Shown here: positions 1-9,650 of the stretch, in pieces | Position numbering within the stretch: the stretch's first letter is position 1 | Layout of the letters: each line of letters starts with the position of its first letter | Source of the DNA: Cladorhizidae sp. MBARI D1340-BT2 | Taxonomy: Eukaryota; Porifera; Demospongiae; Poecilosclerida; Cladorhizidae | DNA length: 64,000 nt | Direction: 5' to 3' | NCBI GenBank assembly: GCA_028752905.1 | Contig: JAQNBH010000252.1 | Coordinates: 682,001 to 746,000 of the forward strand | Program-made: the position numbers and the translations under genes | The notes under the pieces: model-generated | Databases searched by the model: none | The model's input: the letters and a program-made list of their open reading frames with translations, nothing else | What the model was told of the DNA's origin: nothing

Positions 1-111
1 AAAATCTTGTTATTTTGCCGTAAAGCTCATAACTTTTCTACACTTTACCCAAAAAAGATAATTTTTATATCACCGGATAGCCCTTCTAATTATCTGTCTT
101 TTGTACGTGCC

Positions 112-127
112 AAAATTTTGAGTACTC
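112..127. other. Adjacent palindromes AAAATTTT and GAGTACTC
   Basis: Two perfect 8-bp palindromes abut in the head segment. I saw no change in them in any copy read. The second contains AGTACT, which occurs once per unit. Confidence 0.8.
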
Positions 128-155
128 TAAGTATTAGCAAGTTATGGTGATTTGA

Positions 156-227
156 AGTGGTAAGGTTTGCGATCTTTCCTGGCGTTTTCCAGTTGCCAAA
201 GCGGTGGCCTGCCAGTGAAAAACCACT
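156..227. other. Nested short inverted repeats in the GC-rich part of the head
   Basis: Three pairs nest: AGTGG (156-160) with CCACT (223-227), CTGGC (179-183) with GCCAG (211-215), and GCCA (195-198) with TGGC (205-208) around a 6-base loop. Internal loops are uneven (18 and 7, then 11 and 2 bases), so any fold would be weak. C heads change AGTGG to AATGG, and unit 33 changes CTGGC to ATGGC, so pairing is not strictly kept. The B1/B3 CCAG to ACAG change and the CCAATTG change fall in the internal loop. Confidence 0.4.
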
Positions 228-340
228 ACATTTATTGATAATCTGTTGACATGTTGCAGATAAGGGCCTTCTCTATCAGTTGACAAAATCTGGGACTTTG
301 GTCTTGTTAATTAGGGCAGTTATGAATTGTACTCTTACTT

Positions 341-435
341 GATGCTAAACATGTTAGCTTCGTAGATTATCCACACTTCACTGAATAGACTTGATGTATA
401 GCTATTAAGATAGGACTCTCTAAGTGCTCTCTCTT
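341..435 (+). repeat. Sub-repeat a1 (95 bp)
   Basis: First of three a-type sub-repeats. It runs from GATGCTAAACATG to CTCTCTCTT, with the core CCACACTTCACTGAATAGACTT shared in shorter form with a2 and a3. It differs from a2 and a3 in GTAGATTATCC (others ATAGATTCTCC). It contains the palindrome AACATGTT at 348-355. The 570-bp units switch from a1 to a3 within the shared GTTAGCTTC at its start. Confidence 0.85.
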
Positions 436-514
436 GATACCAAACATCCATATATTCTGCACACTTCACTGTAATGGACTTGCAAGATAGGTATCTCTCA
501 GTGTTCTCTATCTT
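436..514 (+). repeat. Sub-repeat b1 (79 bp)
   Basis: First b-type sub-repeat, beginning GATACCAAACATCC. It has the CACACTTCACTGTAATGG core that links b-type to a-type sub-repeats. It carries the commonest indel of the array, GTAATGG (long) versus GTATGG (short), and the 11-bp deletion of the 896-bp units; the 6-bp deletion of the 901-bp units spans the a1-b1 border. Confidence 0.85.
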
Positions 515-608
515 GAGCTAAACATGTTAGCTTCATAGATTCTCCACACTTCACTGAATAGACTTGATATATAGCTCTAAAGGTAGGCCTCTCTCTGTTC
601 TCTCTCTT
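515..608 (+). repeat. Sub-repeat a2 (94 bp)
   Basis: Second a-type sub-repeat, starting GAGCTAAACATG. It has a second AACATGTT palindrome (521-528) and ends in a nearly pure pyrimidine run (588-608, one G). It is deleted together with b2 in unit 70 and with a1, b1 and b2 in units 11 and 20. Confidence 0.85.
588..608. other. Pyrimidine-rich (CT) run closing a2
   Basis: Twenty-one bases of C and T with one G; the minus strand reads as GAGAG-type sequence. Similar but shorter runs close a1 and a3, giving three per full unit. Confidence 0.7.
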
Positions 609-678
609 GATACCAAACATCCGTATATTCTGCATACATAGAATCACAAGATAGGTTTCTCTATGTGTTCTCTATCTT
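609..678 (+). repeat. Sub-repeat b2 (70 bp)
   Basis: Second b-type sub-repeat and the shortest. The region corresponding to the CACACTTCACTGTAATGG core is shortened and degenerate (GCATACATAGAATCACAAG). It ends in GTGTTCTCTATCTTGA, which is identical to the end of b1 for 16 bp; that shared run is where unit 70 has its deletion junction. Confidence 0.85.
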
Positions 679-773
679 GATGCTAAACAGGTTAGCTTCA
701 TAGATTCTCCACACTTCACTGTATAAACTTGATATATAGCTATTAAGATAGGTCTCTCCCTGTGCTCTCTGTT
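679..773 (+). repeat. Sub-repeat a3 (95 bp)
   Basis: Third a-type sub-repeat, GATGCTAAACAGG at its start, with GTATAAACTT in place of GAATAGACTT. It carries the TATATAG/TATACAG site (unit 1 base 737) that defines back types R1 and R2. Units 17 and 26 have CAT instead of CAG near the start, matching a1 and a2. Confidence 0.85.
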
Positions 774-781
774 GATATCAA
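772..781. other. 10-bp palindrome TTGATATCAA at the a3-b3 border
   Basis: Perfect palindrome once per unit. It is retained in the 570- and 744-bp units because the a3-b3 border is never deleted. Confidence 0.8.
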
Positions 782-863
782 ACATCCATAATATTCTGCA
801 AACTTCACTGTAATGGACTTGATATGATTCGAATGATAGGTTTCATTATGTGTTCTCTATCTT
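774..863 (+). repeat. Sub-repeat b3 (90 bp)
   Basis: Third b-type sub-repeat, GATATCAAACATCC at its start and TTCTCTATCTTGA at its border with the tail. It carries CTGCAAAC/CTGCACAC (base 801), the second marker of the R1/R2 types, and the ATTCGAAT palindrome at 827-834. Units 68, 69 and 71 have TTTTGC here. Confidence 0.85.
827..834. other. 8-bp palindrome ATTCGAAT in b3
   Basis: Perfect palindrome once per unit, present in all copies read. It includes TTCGAA. Confidence 0.8.
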
Positions 864-911
864 GATATTTGCCCTAATTTGGTCTATATGTTTCTCATTT
901 CCCCCCCAAAA
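864..911 (+). repeat. Unit tail and T/C/A junction tract (48 bp)
   Basis: The tail begins GATATTTGCCC and ends in a 15-bp T-C-A homopolymer tract that runs into the next unit's start. Five tract alleles occur in the array, all 15 bp long. The tail also carries GGTCT versus CGTCT (units 5, 37, 39 and 55) and the CCCTAA/CCTAA indel of units 49 and 62. Confidence 0.85.
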
Positions 912-1818
912 ATCTTGTTATTTTGCCGTAAAGCTCATAACTTTTCTATACTTTACCCCAAAAAGATCATTTTTATATCACCGGATAGCCCTTCTAATTA
1001 TCTATCTTTTGTACGTGCCAAAATTTTGAGTACTCTAAGTATTAGCAAGTTATGGTGATTTGAAGTGGTAAGGTTTGCGATCTTTCCTGGCGTTTTCCAG
1101 TTGCCAAAGCGGTGGCCTGCCAGTGAAAAACCACTACATTTATTGATAATCTGTTGACTTGTTGCAGATAAGGGCCTTCTCTATCAGTTGACAAAATCTG
1201 GGACTTTGGTCTTGTTAATTAGGGCAGTTATGAATTGTACTCTTACTTGATGCTAAACATGTTAGCTTCGTAGATTATCCACACTTCACTGAATAGACTT
1301 GATGTATAGCTATTAAGATAGGACTCTCTAAGTGCTCTCTCTTGATACCAAACATCCATATATTCTGCACACTTCACTGTATGGACTTGCAAGATAGGTA
1401 TCTCTCAGTGTTCTCTATCTTGAGCTAAACATGTTAGCTTCATAGATTCTCCACACTTCACTGAATAGACTTGATATATAGCTCTAAAGGTAGGCCTCTC
1501 TCTGTTCTCTCTCTTGATACCAAACATCCGTATATTCTGCATACATAGAATCACAAGATAGGTTTCTCTATGTGTTCTCTATCTTGATGCTAAACAGGTT
1601 AGCTTCATAGATTCTCCACACTTCACTGTATAAACTTGATATACAGCTATTAAGATAGGTCTCTCCCTGTGCTCTCTGTTGATATCAAACATCCATAATA
1701 TTCTGCACACTTCACTGTAATGGACTTGATATGATTCGAATGATAGGTTTCATTATGTGTTCTCTATCTTGATATTTGCCCTAATTTGGTCTATATGTTT
1801 CTCATTTTCCTCCCAAAA
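912..1818 (+). repeat. Satellite unit 2
   Basis: 907 bp. Head B' (CTATAC, TTATCTATC, GACTTG), b1-short, R2, t5. Counterparts are units 7, 46 and 59. Confidence 0.95.
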
Positions 1819-2726
1819 ATCTTGTTATTTTGCCGTAAAGCTCATAACTTTTCTACACTTTACCCAAAAAAGATAATTTTTATATCACCGGATAGCCCTT
1901 CTAATTATCTGTCTTTTGTACGTGCCAAAATTTTGAGTACTCTAAGTATTAGCAAGTTATGGTGATTTGAAGTGGTAAGGTTTGCGATCTTTCCTGGCGT
2001 TTTCCAGTTGCCAAAGCGGTGGCCTGCCAGTGAAAAACCACTACATTTATTGATAATCTGTTGACATGTTGCAGATAAGGGCCTTCTCTATCAGTTGACA
2101 AAATCTGGGACTTTGGTCTTGTTAATTAGGGCAGTTATGAATTGTACTCTTACTTGATGCTAAACATGTTAGCTTCGTAGATTATCCACACTTCACTGAA
2201 TAGACTTGATGTATAGCTATTAAGATAGGACTCTCTAAGTGCTCTCTCTTGATACCAAACATCCATATATTCTGCACACTTCACTGTAATGGACTTGCAA
2301 GATAGGTATCTCTCAGTGTTCTCTATCTTGAGCTAAACATGTTAGCTTCATAGATTCTCCACACTTCACTGAATAGACTTGATATATAGCTCTAAAGGTA
2401 GGCCTCTCTCTGTTCTCTCTCTTGATACCAAACATCCGTATATTCTGCATACATAGAATCACAAGATAGGTTTCTCTATGTGTTCTCTATCTTGATGCTA
2501 AACAGGTTAGCTTCATAGATTCTCCACACTTCACTGTATAAACTTGATATACAGCTATTAAGATAGGTCTCTCCCTGTGCTCTCTGTTGATATCAAACAT
2601 CCATAATATTCTGCACACTTCACTGTAATGGACTTGATATGATTCGAATGATAGGTTTCATTATGTGTTCTCTATCTTGATATTTGCCCTAATTTGGTCT
2701 ATATGTTTCTCATTTTCCCCCAAAAA
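1819..2726 (+). repeat. Satellite unit 3
   Basis: 908 bp. Head A, b1-long, R2, t3. Same alleles as unit 8. Confidence 0.95.
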
Positions 2727-3633
2727 ATCTTGTTATTTTGCCGTAAAGCTCATAACTTTTCTACACTTTACCCAAAAAAGATAATTTTTATATCACCGGA
2801 TAGCCCTTCTAATTATCTGTCTTTTGTACGTGCCAAAATTTTGAGTACTCTAAGTATTAGCAAGTTATGGTGATTTGAAGTGGTAAGGTTTGCGATCTTT
2901 CCTGGCGTTTTCCAGTTGCCAAAGCGGTGGCCTGCCAGTGAAAAACCACTACATTTATTGATAATCTGTTGACATGTTGCAGATAAGGGCCTTCTCTATC
3001 AGTTGACAAAATCTGGGACTTTGGTCTTGTTAATTAGGGCAGTTATGAATTGTACTCTTACTTGATGCTAAACATGTTAGCTTCGTAGATTATCCACACT
3101 TCACTGAATAGACTTGATGTATAGCTATTAAGATAGGACTCTCTAAGTGCTCTCTCTTGATACCAAACATCCATATATTCTGCACACTTCACTGTAATGG
3201 ACTTGCAAGATAGGTATCTCTCAGTGTTCTCTATCTTGAGCTAAACATGTTAGCTTCATAGATTCTCCACACTTCACTGAATAGACTTGATATATAGCTC
3301 TAAAGGTAGGCCTCTCTCTGTTCTCTCTCTTGATACCAAACATCCGTATATTCTGCATACATAGAATCACAAGATAGGTTTCTCTATGTGTTCTCTATCT
3401 TGATGCTAAACAGGTTAGCTTCATAGATTCTCCACACTTCACTGTATAAACTTGATATACAGCTATTAAGATAGGTCTCTCCCTGTGCTCTCTGTTGATA
3501 TCAAACATCCATAATATTCTGCACACTTCACTGTAATGGACTTGATATGATTCGAATGATAGGTTTCATTATGTGTTCTCTATCTTGATATTTGCCCTAA
3601 TTTGGTCTAATGTTTCTCATTTTCCCCCCAAAA
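2727..3633 (+). repeat. Satellite unit 4
   Basis: 907 bp. Head A, b1-long, R2, t1. Its missing base is in the tail (GGTCTAATG), a private loss, not in b1. Confidence 0.95.
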
Positions 3634-4541
3634 ATCTTGTTATTTTGCCGTAAAGCTCATAACTTTCCTACACTTTACCCAAAAAAGATAATTTTTATAT
3701 CACCGGATAGCCCTTCTAATTATCTGTCTTTTGTACGTGCCAAAATTTTGAGTACTCTAAGTATTAGCAAGTTATGGTGATTTGAAGTGGTAAGGTTTGC
3801 GATCTTTCCTGGCGTTTTCCAGTTGCCAAAGCGGTGGCCTGCCAGTGAAAAACCACTACATTTATTGATAATCTGTTGACATGTTGCAGATAAGGGCCTT
3901 CTCTATCAGTTGACAAAATCTGGGACTTTGGTCTTGTTAATTAGGGCAGTTATGAATTGTACTCTTACTTGATGCTAAACATGTTAGCTTCGTAGATTAT
4001 CCACACTTCACTGAATAGACTTGATGTATAGCTATTAAGATAGGACTCTCTAAGTGCTCTCTCTTGATACCAAACATCCATATATTCTGCACACTTCACT
4101 GTAATGGACTTGCAAGATAGGTATCTCTCAGTGTTCTCTATCTTGAGCTAAACATGTTAGCTTCATAGATTCTCCACACTTCACTGAATAGACTTGATAT
4201 ATAGCTCTAAAGGTAGGCCTCTCTCTGTTCTCTCTCTTGATACCAAACATCCGTATATTCTGCATACATAGAATCACAAGATAGGTTTCTCTATGTGTTC
4301 TCTATCTTGATGCTAAACAGGTTAGCTTCATAGATTCTCCACACTTCACTGTATAAACTTGATATACAGCTATTAAGATAGGTCTCTCCCTGTGCTCTCT
4401 GTTGATATCAAACATCCATAATATTCTGCACACTTCACTGTAATGGACTTGATATGATTCGAATGATAGGTTTCATTATGTGTTCTCTATCTTGATATTT
4501 GCCCTAATTTCGTCTATATGTTTCTCATTTTCCCCCCAAAA
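3634..4541 (+). repeat. Satellite unit 5
   Basis: 908 bp. Head A with private CTTTCC, b1-long, R2, CGTCT in the tail, t1. First of four CGTCT units. Confidence 0.95.
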
Positions 4542-5449
4542 ATCTTGTTATTTTGCCGTAAAGCTCATAACTTTTCTACACTTTACCCAAAAAAGATAAT
4601 TTTTATATCACCGGATAGCCCTTCTAATTATCTGTCTTTTGTACGTGCCAAAATTTTGAGTACTCTAAGTATTAGCAAGTTATGGTGATTTGAAGTGGTA
4701 AGGTTTGCGATCTTTCCTGGCGTTTTCCAGTTGCCAAAGCGGTGGCCTGCCAGTGAAAAACCACTACATTTATTGATAATCTGTTGACATGTTGCAGATA
4801 AGGGCCTTCTCTATCAGTTGACAAAATCTGGGACTTTGGTCTTGTTAATTAGGGCAGTTATGAATTGTACTCTTACTTGATGCTAAACATGTTAGCTTCG
4901 TAGATTATCCACACTTCACTGAATAGACTTGATGTATAGCTATTAAGATAGGACTCTCTAAGTGCTCTCTCTTGATACCAAACATCCATATATTCTGCAC
5001 ACTTCACTGTAATGGACTTGCAAGATAGGTATCTCTCAGTGTTCTCTATCTTGAGCTAAACATGTTAGCTTCATAGATTCTCCACACTTCACTGAATAGA
5101 CTTGATATATAGCTCTAAAGGTAGGCCTCTCTCTGTTCTCTCTCTTGATACCAAACATCCGTATATTCTGCATACATAGAATCACAAGATAGGTTTCTCT
5201 ATGTGTTCTCTATCTTGATGCTAAACAGGTTAGCTTCATAGATTCTCCACACTTCACTGTATAAACTTGATATATAGCTATTAAGATAGGTCTCTCCCTG
5301 TGCTCTCTGTTGATATCAAACATCCATAATATTCTGCAAACTTCACTGTAATGGACTTGATATGATTCGAATGATAGGTTTCATTATGTGTTCTCTATCT
5401 TGATATTTGCCCTAATTTGGTCTATATGTTTCTCATTTCCCCCCCAAAA
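4542..5449 (+). repeat. Satellite unit 6
   Basis: 908 bp. Head A, b1-long, R1, t2. Counterpart of unit 1. Confidence 0.95.
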
Positions 5450-6356
5450 ATCTTGTTATTTTGCCGTAAAGCTCATAACTTTTCTATACTTTACCCCAAA
5501 AAGATCATTTTTATATCACCGGATAGCCCTTCTAATTATCTATCTTTTGTACGTGCCAAAATTTTGAGTACTCTAAGTATTAGCAAGTTATGGTGATTTG
5601 AAGTGGTAAGGTTTGCGATCTTTCCTGGCGTTTTCCAGTTGCCAAAGCGGTGGCCTGCCAGTGAAAAACCACTACATTTATTGATAATCTGTTGACTTGT
5701 TGCAGATAAGGGCCTTCTCTATCAGTTGACAAAATCTGGGACTTTGGTCTTGTTAATTAGGGCAGTTATGAATTGTACTCTTACTTGATGCTAAACATGT
5801 TAGCTTCGTAGATTATCCACACTTCACTGAATAGACTTGATGTATAGCTATTAAGATAGGACTCTCTAAGTGCTCTCTCTTGATACCAAACATCCATATA
5901 TTCTGCACACTTCACTGTATGGACTTGCAAGATAGGTATCTCTCAGTGTTCTCTATCTTGAGCTAAACATGTTAGCTTCATAGATTCTCCACACTTCACT
6001 GAATAGACTTGATATATAGCTCTAAAGGTAGGCCTCTCTCTGTTCTCTCTCTTGATACCAAACATCCGTATATTCTGCATACATAGAATCACAAGATAGG
6101 TTTCTCTATGTGTTCTCTATCTTGATGCTAAACAGGTTAGCTTCATAGATTCTCCACACTTCACTGTATAAACTTGATATACAGCTATTAAGATAGGTCT
6201 CTCCCTGTGCTCTCTGTTGATATCAAACATCCATAATATTCTGCACACTTCACTGTAATGGACTTGATATGATTCGAATGATAGGTTTCATTATGTGTTC
6301 TCTATCTTGATATTTGCCCTAATTTGGTCTATATGTTTCTCATTTTCCTCCCAAAA
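5450..6356 (+). repeat. Satellite unit 7
   Basis: 907 bp. Head B', b1-short, R2, t5. Counterpart of unit 2. Confidence 0.95.
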
Positions 6357-7264
6357 ATCTTGTTATTTTGCCGTAAAGCTCATAACTTTTCTACACTTTA
6401 CCCAAAAAAGATAATTTTTATATCACCGGATAGCCCTTCTAATTATCTGTCTTTTGTACGTGCCAAAATTTTGAGTACTCTAAGTATTAGCAAGTTATGG
6501 TGATTTGAAGTGGTAAGGTTTGCGATCTTTCCTGGCGTTTTCCAGTTGCCAAAGCGGTGGCCTGCCAGTGAAAAACCACTACATTTATTGATAATCTGTT
6601 GACATGTTGCAGATAAGGGCCTTCTCTATCAGTTGACAAAATCTGGGACTTTGGTCTTGTTAATTAGGGCAGTTATGAATTGTACTCTTACTTGATGCTA
6701 AACATGTTAGCTTCGTAGATTATCCACACTTCACTGAATAGACTTGATGTATAGCTATTAAGATAGGACTCTCTAAGTGCTCTCTCTTGATACCAAACAT
6801 CCATATATTCTGCACACTTCACTGTAATGGACTTGCAAGATAGGTATCTCTCAGTGTTCTCTATCTTGAGCTAAACATGTTAGCTTCATAGATTCTCCAC
6901 ACTTCACTGAATAGACTTGATATATAGCTCTAAAGGTAGGCCTCTCTCTGTTCTCTCTCTTGATACCAAACATCCGTATATTCTGCATACATAGAATCAC
7001 AAGATAGGTTTCTCTATGTGTTCTCTATCTTGATGCTAAACAGGTTAGCTTCATAGATTCTCCACACTTCACTGTATAAACTTGATATACAGCTATTAAG
7101 ATAGGTCTCTCCCTGTGCTCTCTGTTGATATCAAACATCCATAATATTCTGCACACTTCACTGTAATGGACTTGATATGATTCGAATGATAGGTTTCATT
7201 ATGTGTTCTCTATCTTGATATTTGCCCTAATTTGGTCTATATGTTTCTCATTTTCCCCCAAAAA
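6357..7264 (+). repeat. Satellite unit 8
   Basis: 908 bp. Head A, b1-long, R2, t3. Counterpart of unit 3. Confidence 0.95.
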
Positions 7265-8172
7265 ATCTTGTTATTTTGCCGTAAAGCTCATAACTTTTCT
7301 ACACTTTACCCAAAAAAGATAATTTTTATATCACCGGATAGCCCTTCTAATTATCTGTCTTTTGTACGTGCCAAAATTTTGAGTACTCTAAGTATTAGCA
7401 AGTTATGGTGATTTGAAGTGGTAAGGTTTGCGATCTTTCCTGGCGTTTTCCAGTTGCCAAAGCGGTGGCCTGCCAGTGAAAAACCACTACATTTATTGAT
7501 AATCTGTTGACATGTTGCAGATAAGGGCCTTCTCTATCAGTTGACAAAATCTGGGACTTTGGTCTTGTTAATTAGGGCAGTTATGAATTGTACTCTTACT
7601 TGATGCTAAACATGTTAGCTTCGTAGATTATCCACACTTCACTGAATAGACTTGATGTATAGCTATTAAGATAGGACTCTCTAAGTGCTCTCTCTTGATA
7701 CCAAACATCCATATATTCTGCACACTTCACTGTAATGGACTTGCAAGATAGGTATCTCTCAGTGTTCTCTATCTTGAGCTAAACATGTTAGCTTCATAGA
7801 TTCTCCACACTTCACTGAATAGACTTGATATATAGCTCTAAAGGTAGGCCTCTCTCTGTTCTCTCTCTTGATACCAAACATCCGTATATTCTGCATACAT
7901 AGAATCACAAGATAGGTTTCTCTATGTGTTCTCTATCTTGATGCTAAACAGGTTAGCTTCATAGATTCTCCACACTTCACTGTATAAACTTGATATACAG
8001 CTATTAAGATAGGTCTCTCCCTGTGCTCTCTGTTGATATCAAACATCCATAATATTCTGCACACTTCACTGTAATGGACTTGATATGATTCGAATGATAG
8101 GTTTCATTATGTGTTCTCTATCTTGATATTTGCCCTAATTTGGTCTATATGTTTCTCATTTTCCCCCAAAAA
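7265..8172 (+). repeat. Satellite unit 9
   Basis: 908 bp. Head A, b1-long, R2, t3. Its back half matches that of chimeric unit 18. Confidence 0.95.
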
Positions 8173-9080
8173 ATCTTGTTATTTTGCCGTAAAGCTCATA
8201 ACTTTTCTACACTTTACCCAAAAAAGATAATTTTTATATCACCGGATAGCCCTTCTAATTATCTGTCTTTTGTACGTGCCAAAATTTTGAGTACTCTAAG
8301 TATTAGCAAGTTATGGTGATTTGAAGTGGTAAGGTTTGCGATCTTTCCTGGCGTTTTCCAGTTGCCAAAGCGGTGGCCTGCCAGTGAAAAACCACTACAT
8401 TTATTGATAATCTGTTGACATGTTGCAGATAAGGGCCTTCTCTATCAGTTGACAAAATCTGGGACTTTGGTCTTGTTAATTAGGGCAGTTATGAATTGTA
8501 CTCTTACTTGATGCTAAACATGTTAGCTTCGTAGATTATCCACACTTCACTGAATAGACTTGATGTATAGCTATTAAGATAGGACTCTCTAAGTGCTCTC
8601 TCTTGATACCAAACATCCATATATTCTGCACACTTCACTGTAATGGACTTGCAAGATAGGTATCTCTCAGTGTTCTCTATCTTGAGCTAAACATGTTAGC
8701 TTCATAGATTCTCCACACTTCACTGAATAGACTTGATATATAGCTCTAAAGGTAGGCCTCTCTCTGTTCTCTCTCTTGATACCAAACATCCGTATATTCT
8801 GCATACATAGAATCACAAGATAGGTTTCTCTATGTGTTCTCTATCTTGATGCTAAACAGGTTAGCTTCATAGATTCTCCACACTTCACTGTATAAACTTG
8901 ATATATAGCTATTAAGATAGGTCTCTCCCTGTGCTCTCTGTTGATATCAAACATCCATAATATTCTGCAAACTTCACTGTAATGGACTTGATATGATTCG
9001 AATGATAGGTTTCATTATGTGTTCTCTATCTTGATATTTGCCCTAATTTGGTCTATATGTTTCTCATTTTCCCCCCAAAA
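8173..9080 (+). repeat. Satellite unit 10
   Basis: 908 bp. Head A, b1-long, R1, t1. Opens the nine-unit block; pairs with unit 19. Confidence 0.95.
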
Positions 9081-9650
9081 ATCTTGTTATTTTGCCGTAA
9101 AGCTCATAACTTTTCTACACTTTACCCAAAAAAGATAATTTTTATATCACCGGATAGCCCTTCTAATTATCTGTCTTTTGTACGTGCCAAAATTTTGAGT
9201 ACTCTAAGTATTAGCAAGTTATGGTGATTTGAAGTGGTAAGGTTTGCGATCTTTCCTGGCGTTTTCCAGTTGCCAAAGCGGTGGCCTGCCAGTGAAAAAC
9301 CACTACATTTATTGATAATCTGTTGACATGTTGCAGATAAGGGCCTTCTCTATCAGTTGACAAAATCTGGGACTTTGGTCTTGTTAATTAGGGCAGTTAT
9401 GAATTGTACTCTTACTTGATGCTAAACATGTTAGCTTCATAGATTCTCCACACTTCACTGTATAAACTTGATATACAGCTATTAAGATAGGTCTCTCCCT
9501 GTGCTCTCTGTTGATATCAAACATCCATAATATTCTGCACACTTCACTGTAATGGACTTGATATGATTCGAATGATAGGTTTCATTATGTGTTCTCTATC
9601 TTGATATTTGCCCTAATTTGGTCTATATGTTTCTCATTTTCCTCCCAAAA
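9081..9650 (+). repeat. Satellite unit 11, short 570-bp form
   Basis: Head A, then a1 passes directly into a3 at GTTAGCTTC (about 9430-9438), removing 338 bp, the exact length of a1b1a2b2. R2, t5. Pairs with unit 20. Confidence 0.97.

Larger units (their letters stand above)
4..340 (+). repeat. Unit head segment (337 bp), shown in unit 1
   Basis: This part of the unit is not obviously repeated inside the unit. It carries most of the head-allele markers: the C/A run near unit base 45, GGTGAT near base 145 and CCAGTTG near base 187. It also holds the only clearly GC-rich stretch of the unit (about 178-227), the palindromes AAAATTTT and GAGTACTC side by side, and a TTAATTA motif near 307. It is retained in all 72 copies, including the three large-deletion units. 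No coding potential or known element is seen. Confidence 0.9.
4..911 (+). repeat. Satellite unit 1
   Basis: 908 bp. Head A, b1-long, R1, tract t2. Same alleles as unit 6. Bases 1-3 of the window are the end of the previous unit's A run. Confidence 0.95.
4..2726 (+). repeat. Higher-order block, units 1-3 (first copy)
   Basis: The order A-R1-t2, B'-R2-t5, A-R2-t3 recurs at 4542-7264 with a shift of 4538 bp (five units). Unit 4 continues the match to unit 9 in head and back but differs in tract and by one base. B' units are otherwise seen only at 46 and 59. Confidence 0.85.
4542..7264 (+). repeat. Higher-order block, units 6-8 (second copy)
   Basis: Matches 4-2726 at every marker followed. The intervening units 4 and 5 carry private changes (unit 4 one-base loss in the tail; unit 5 CTTTCC and CGTCT). 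Confidence 0.85.

Noticed and set aside
307..340. Telomere-type TTAGGG motif in the head (TTAGGGCAG)
   Set aside because: It occurs once per unit and is not tandem, so it is not telomeric repeat.
730..840. tRNA-like or Pol III promoter: TAGCTATTAAGATAGG as A box, GATTCGAATGA as B box
   Set aside because: The B-box resemblance lacks the GG start and CC end, the A-box match is poor, and no cloverleaf or T-run terminator fits. Probably chance within a repeat.
828..843. CENP-B box-like sequence (TTCG followed by A at the right spacing)
   Set aside because: The CGGG part of the nTTCGnnnnAnnCGGGn core is absent (GGTT instead).
894..912. Poly(A) remnant of a retroposon at the unit junction
   Set aside because: The A run is only 5-6 bases and follows a C run; no retroposon body or duplication accompanies it.
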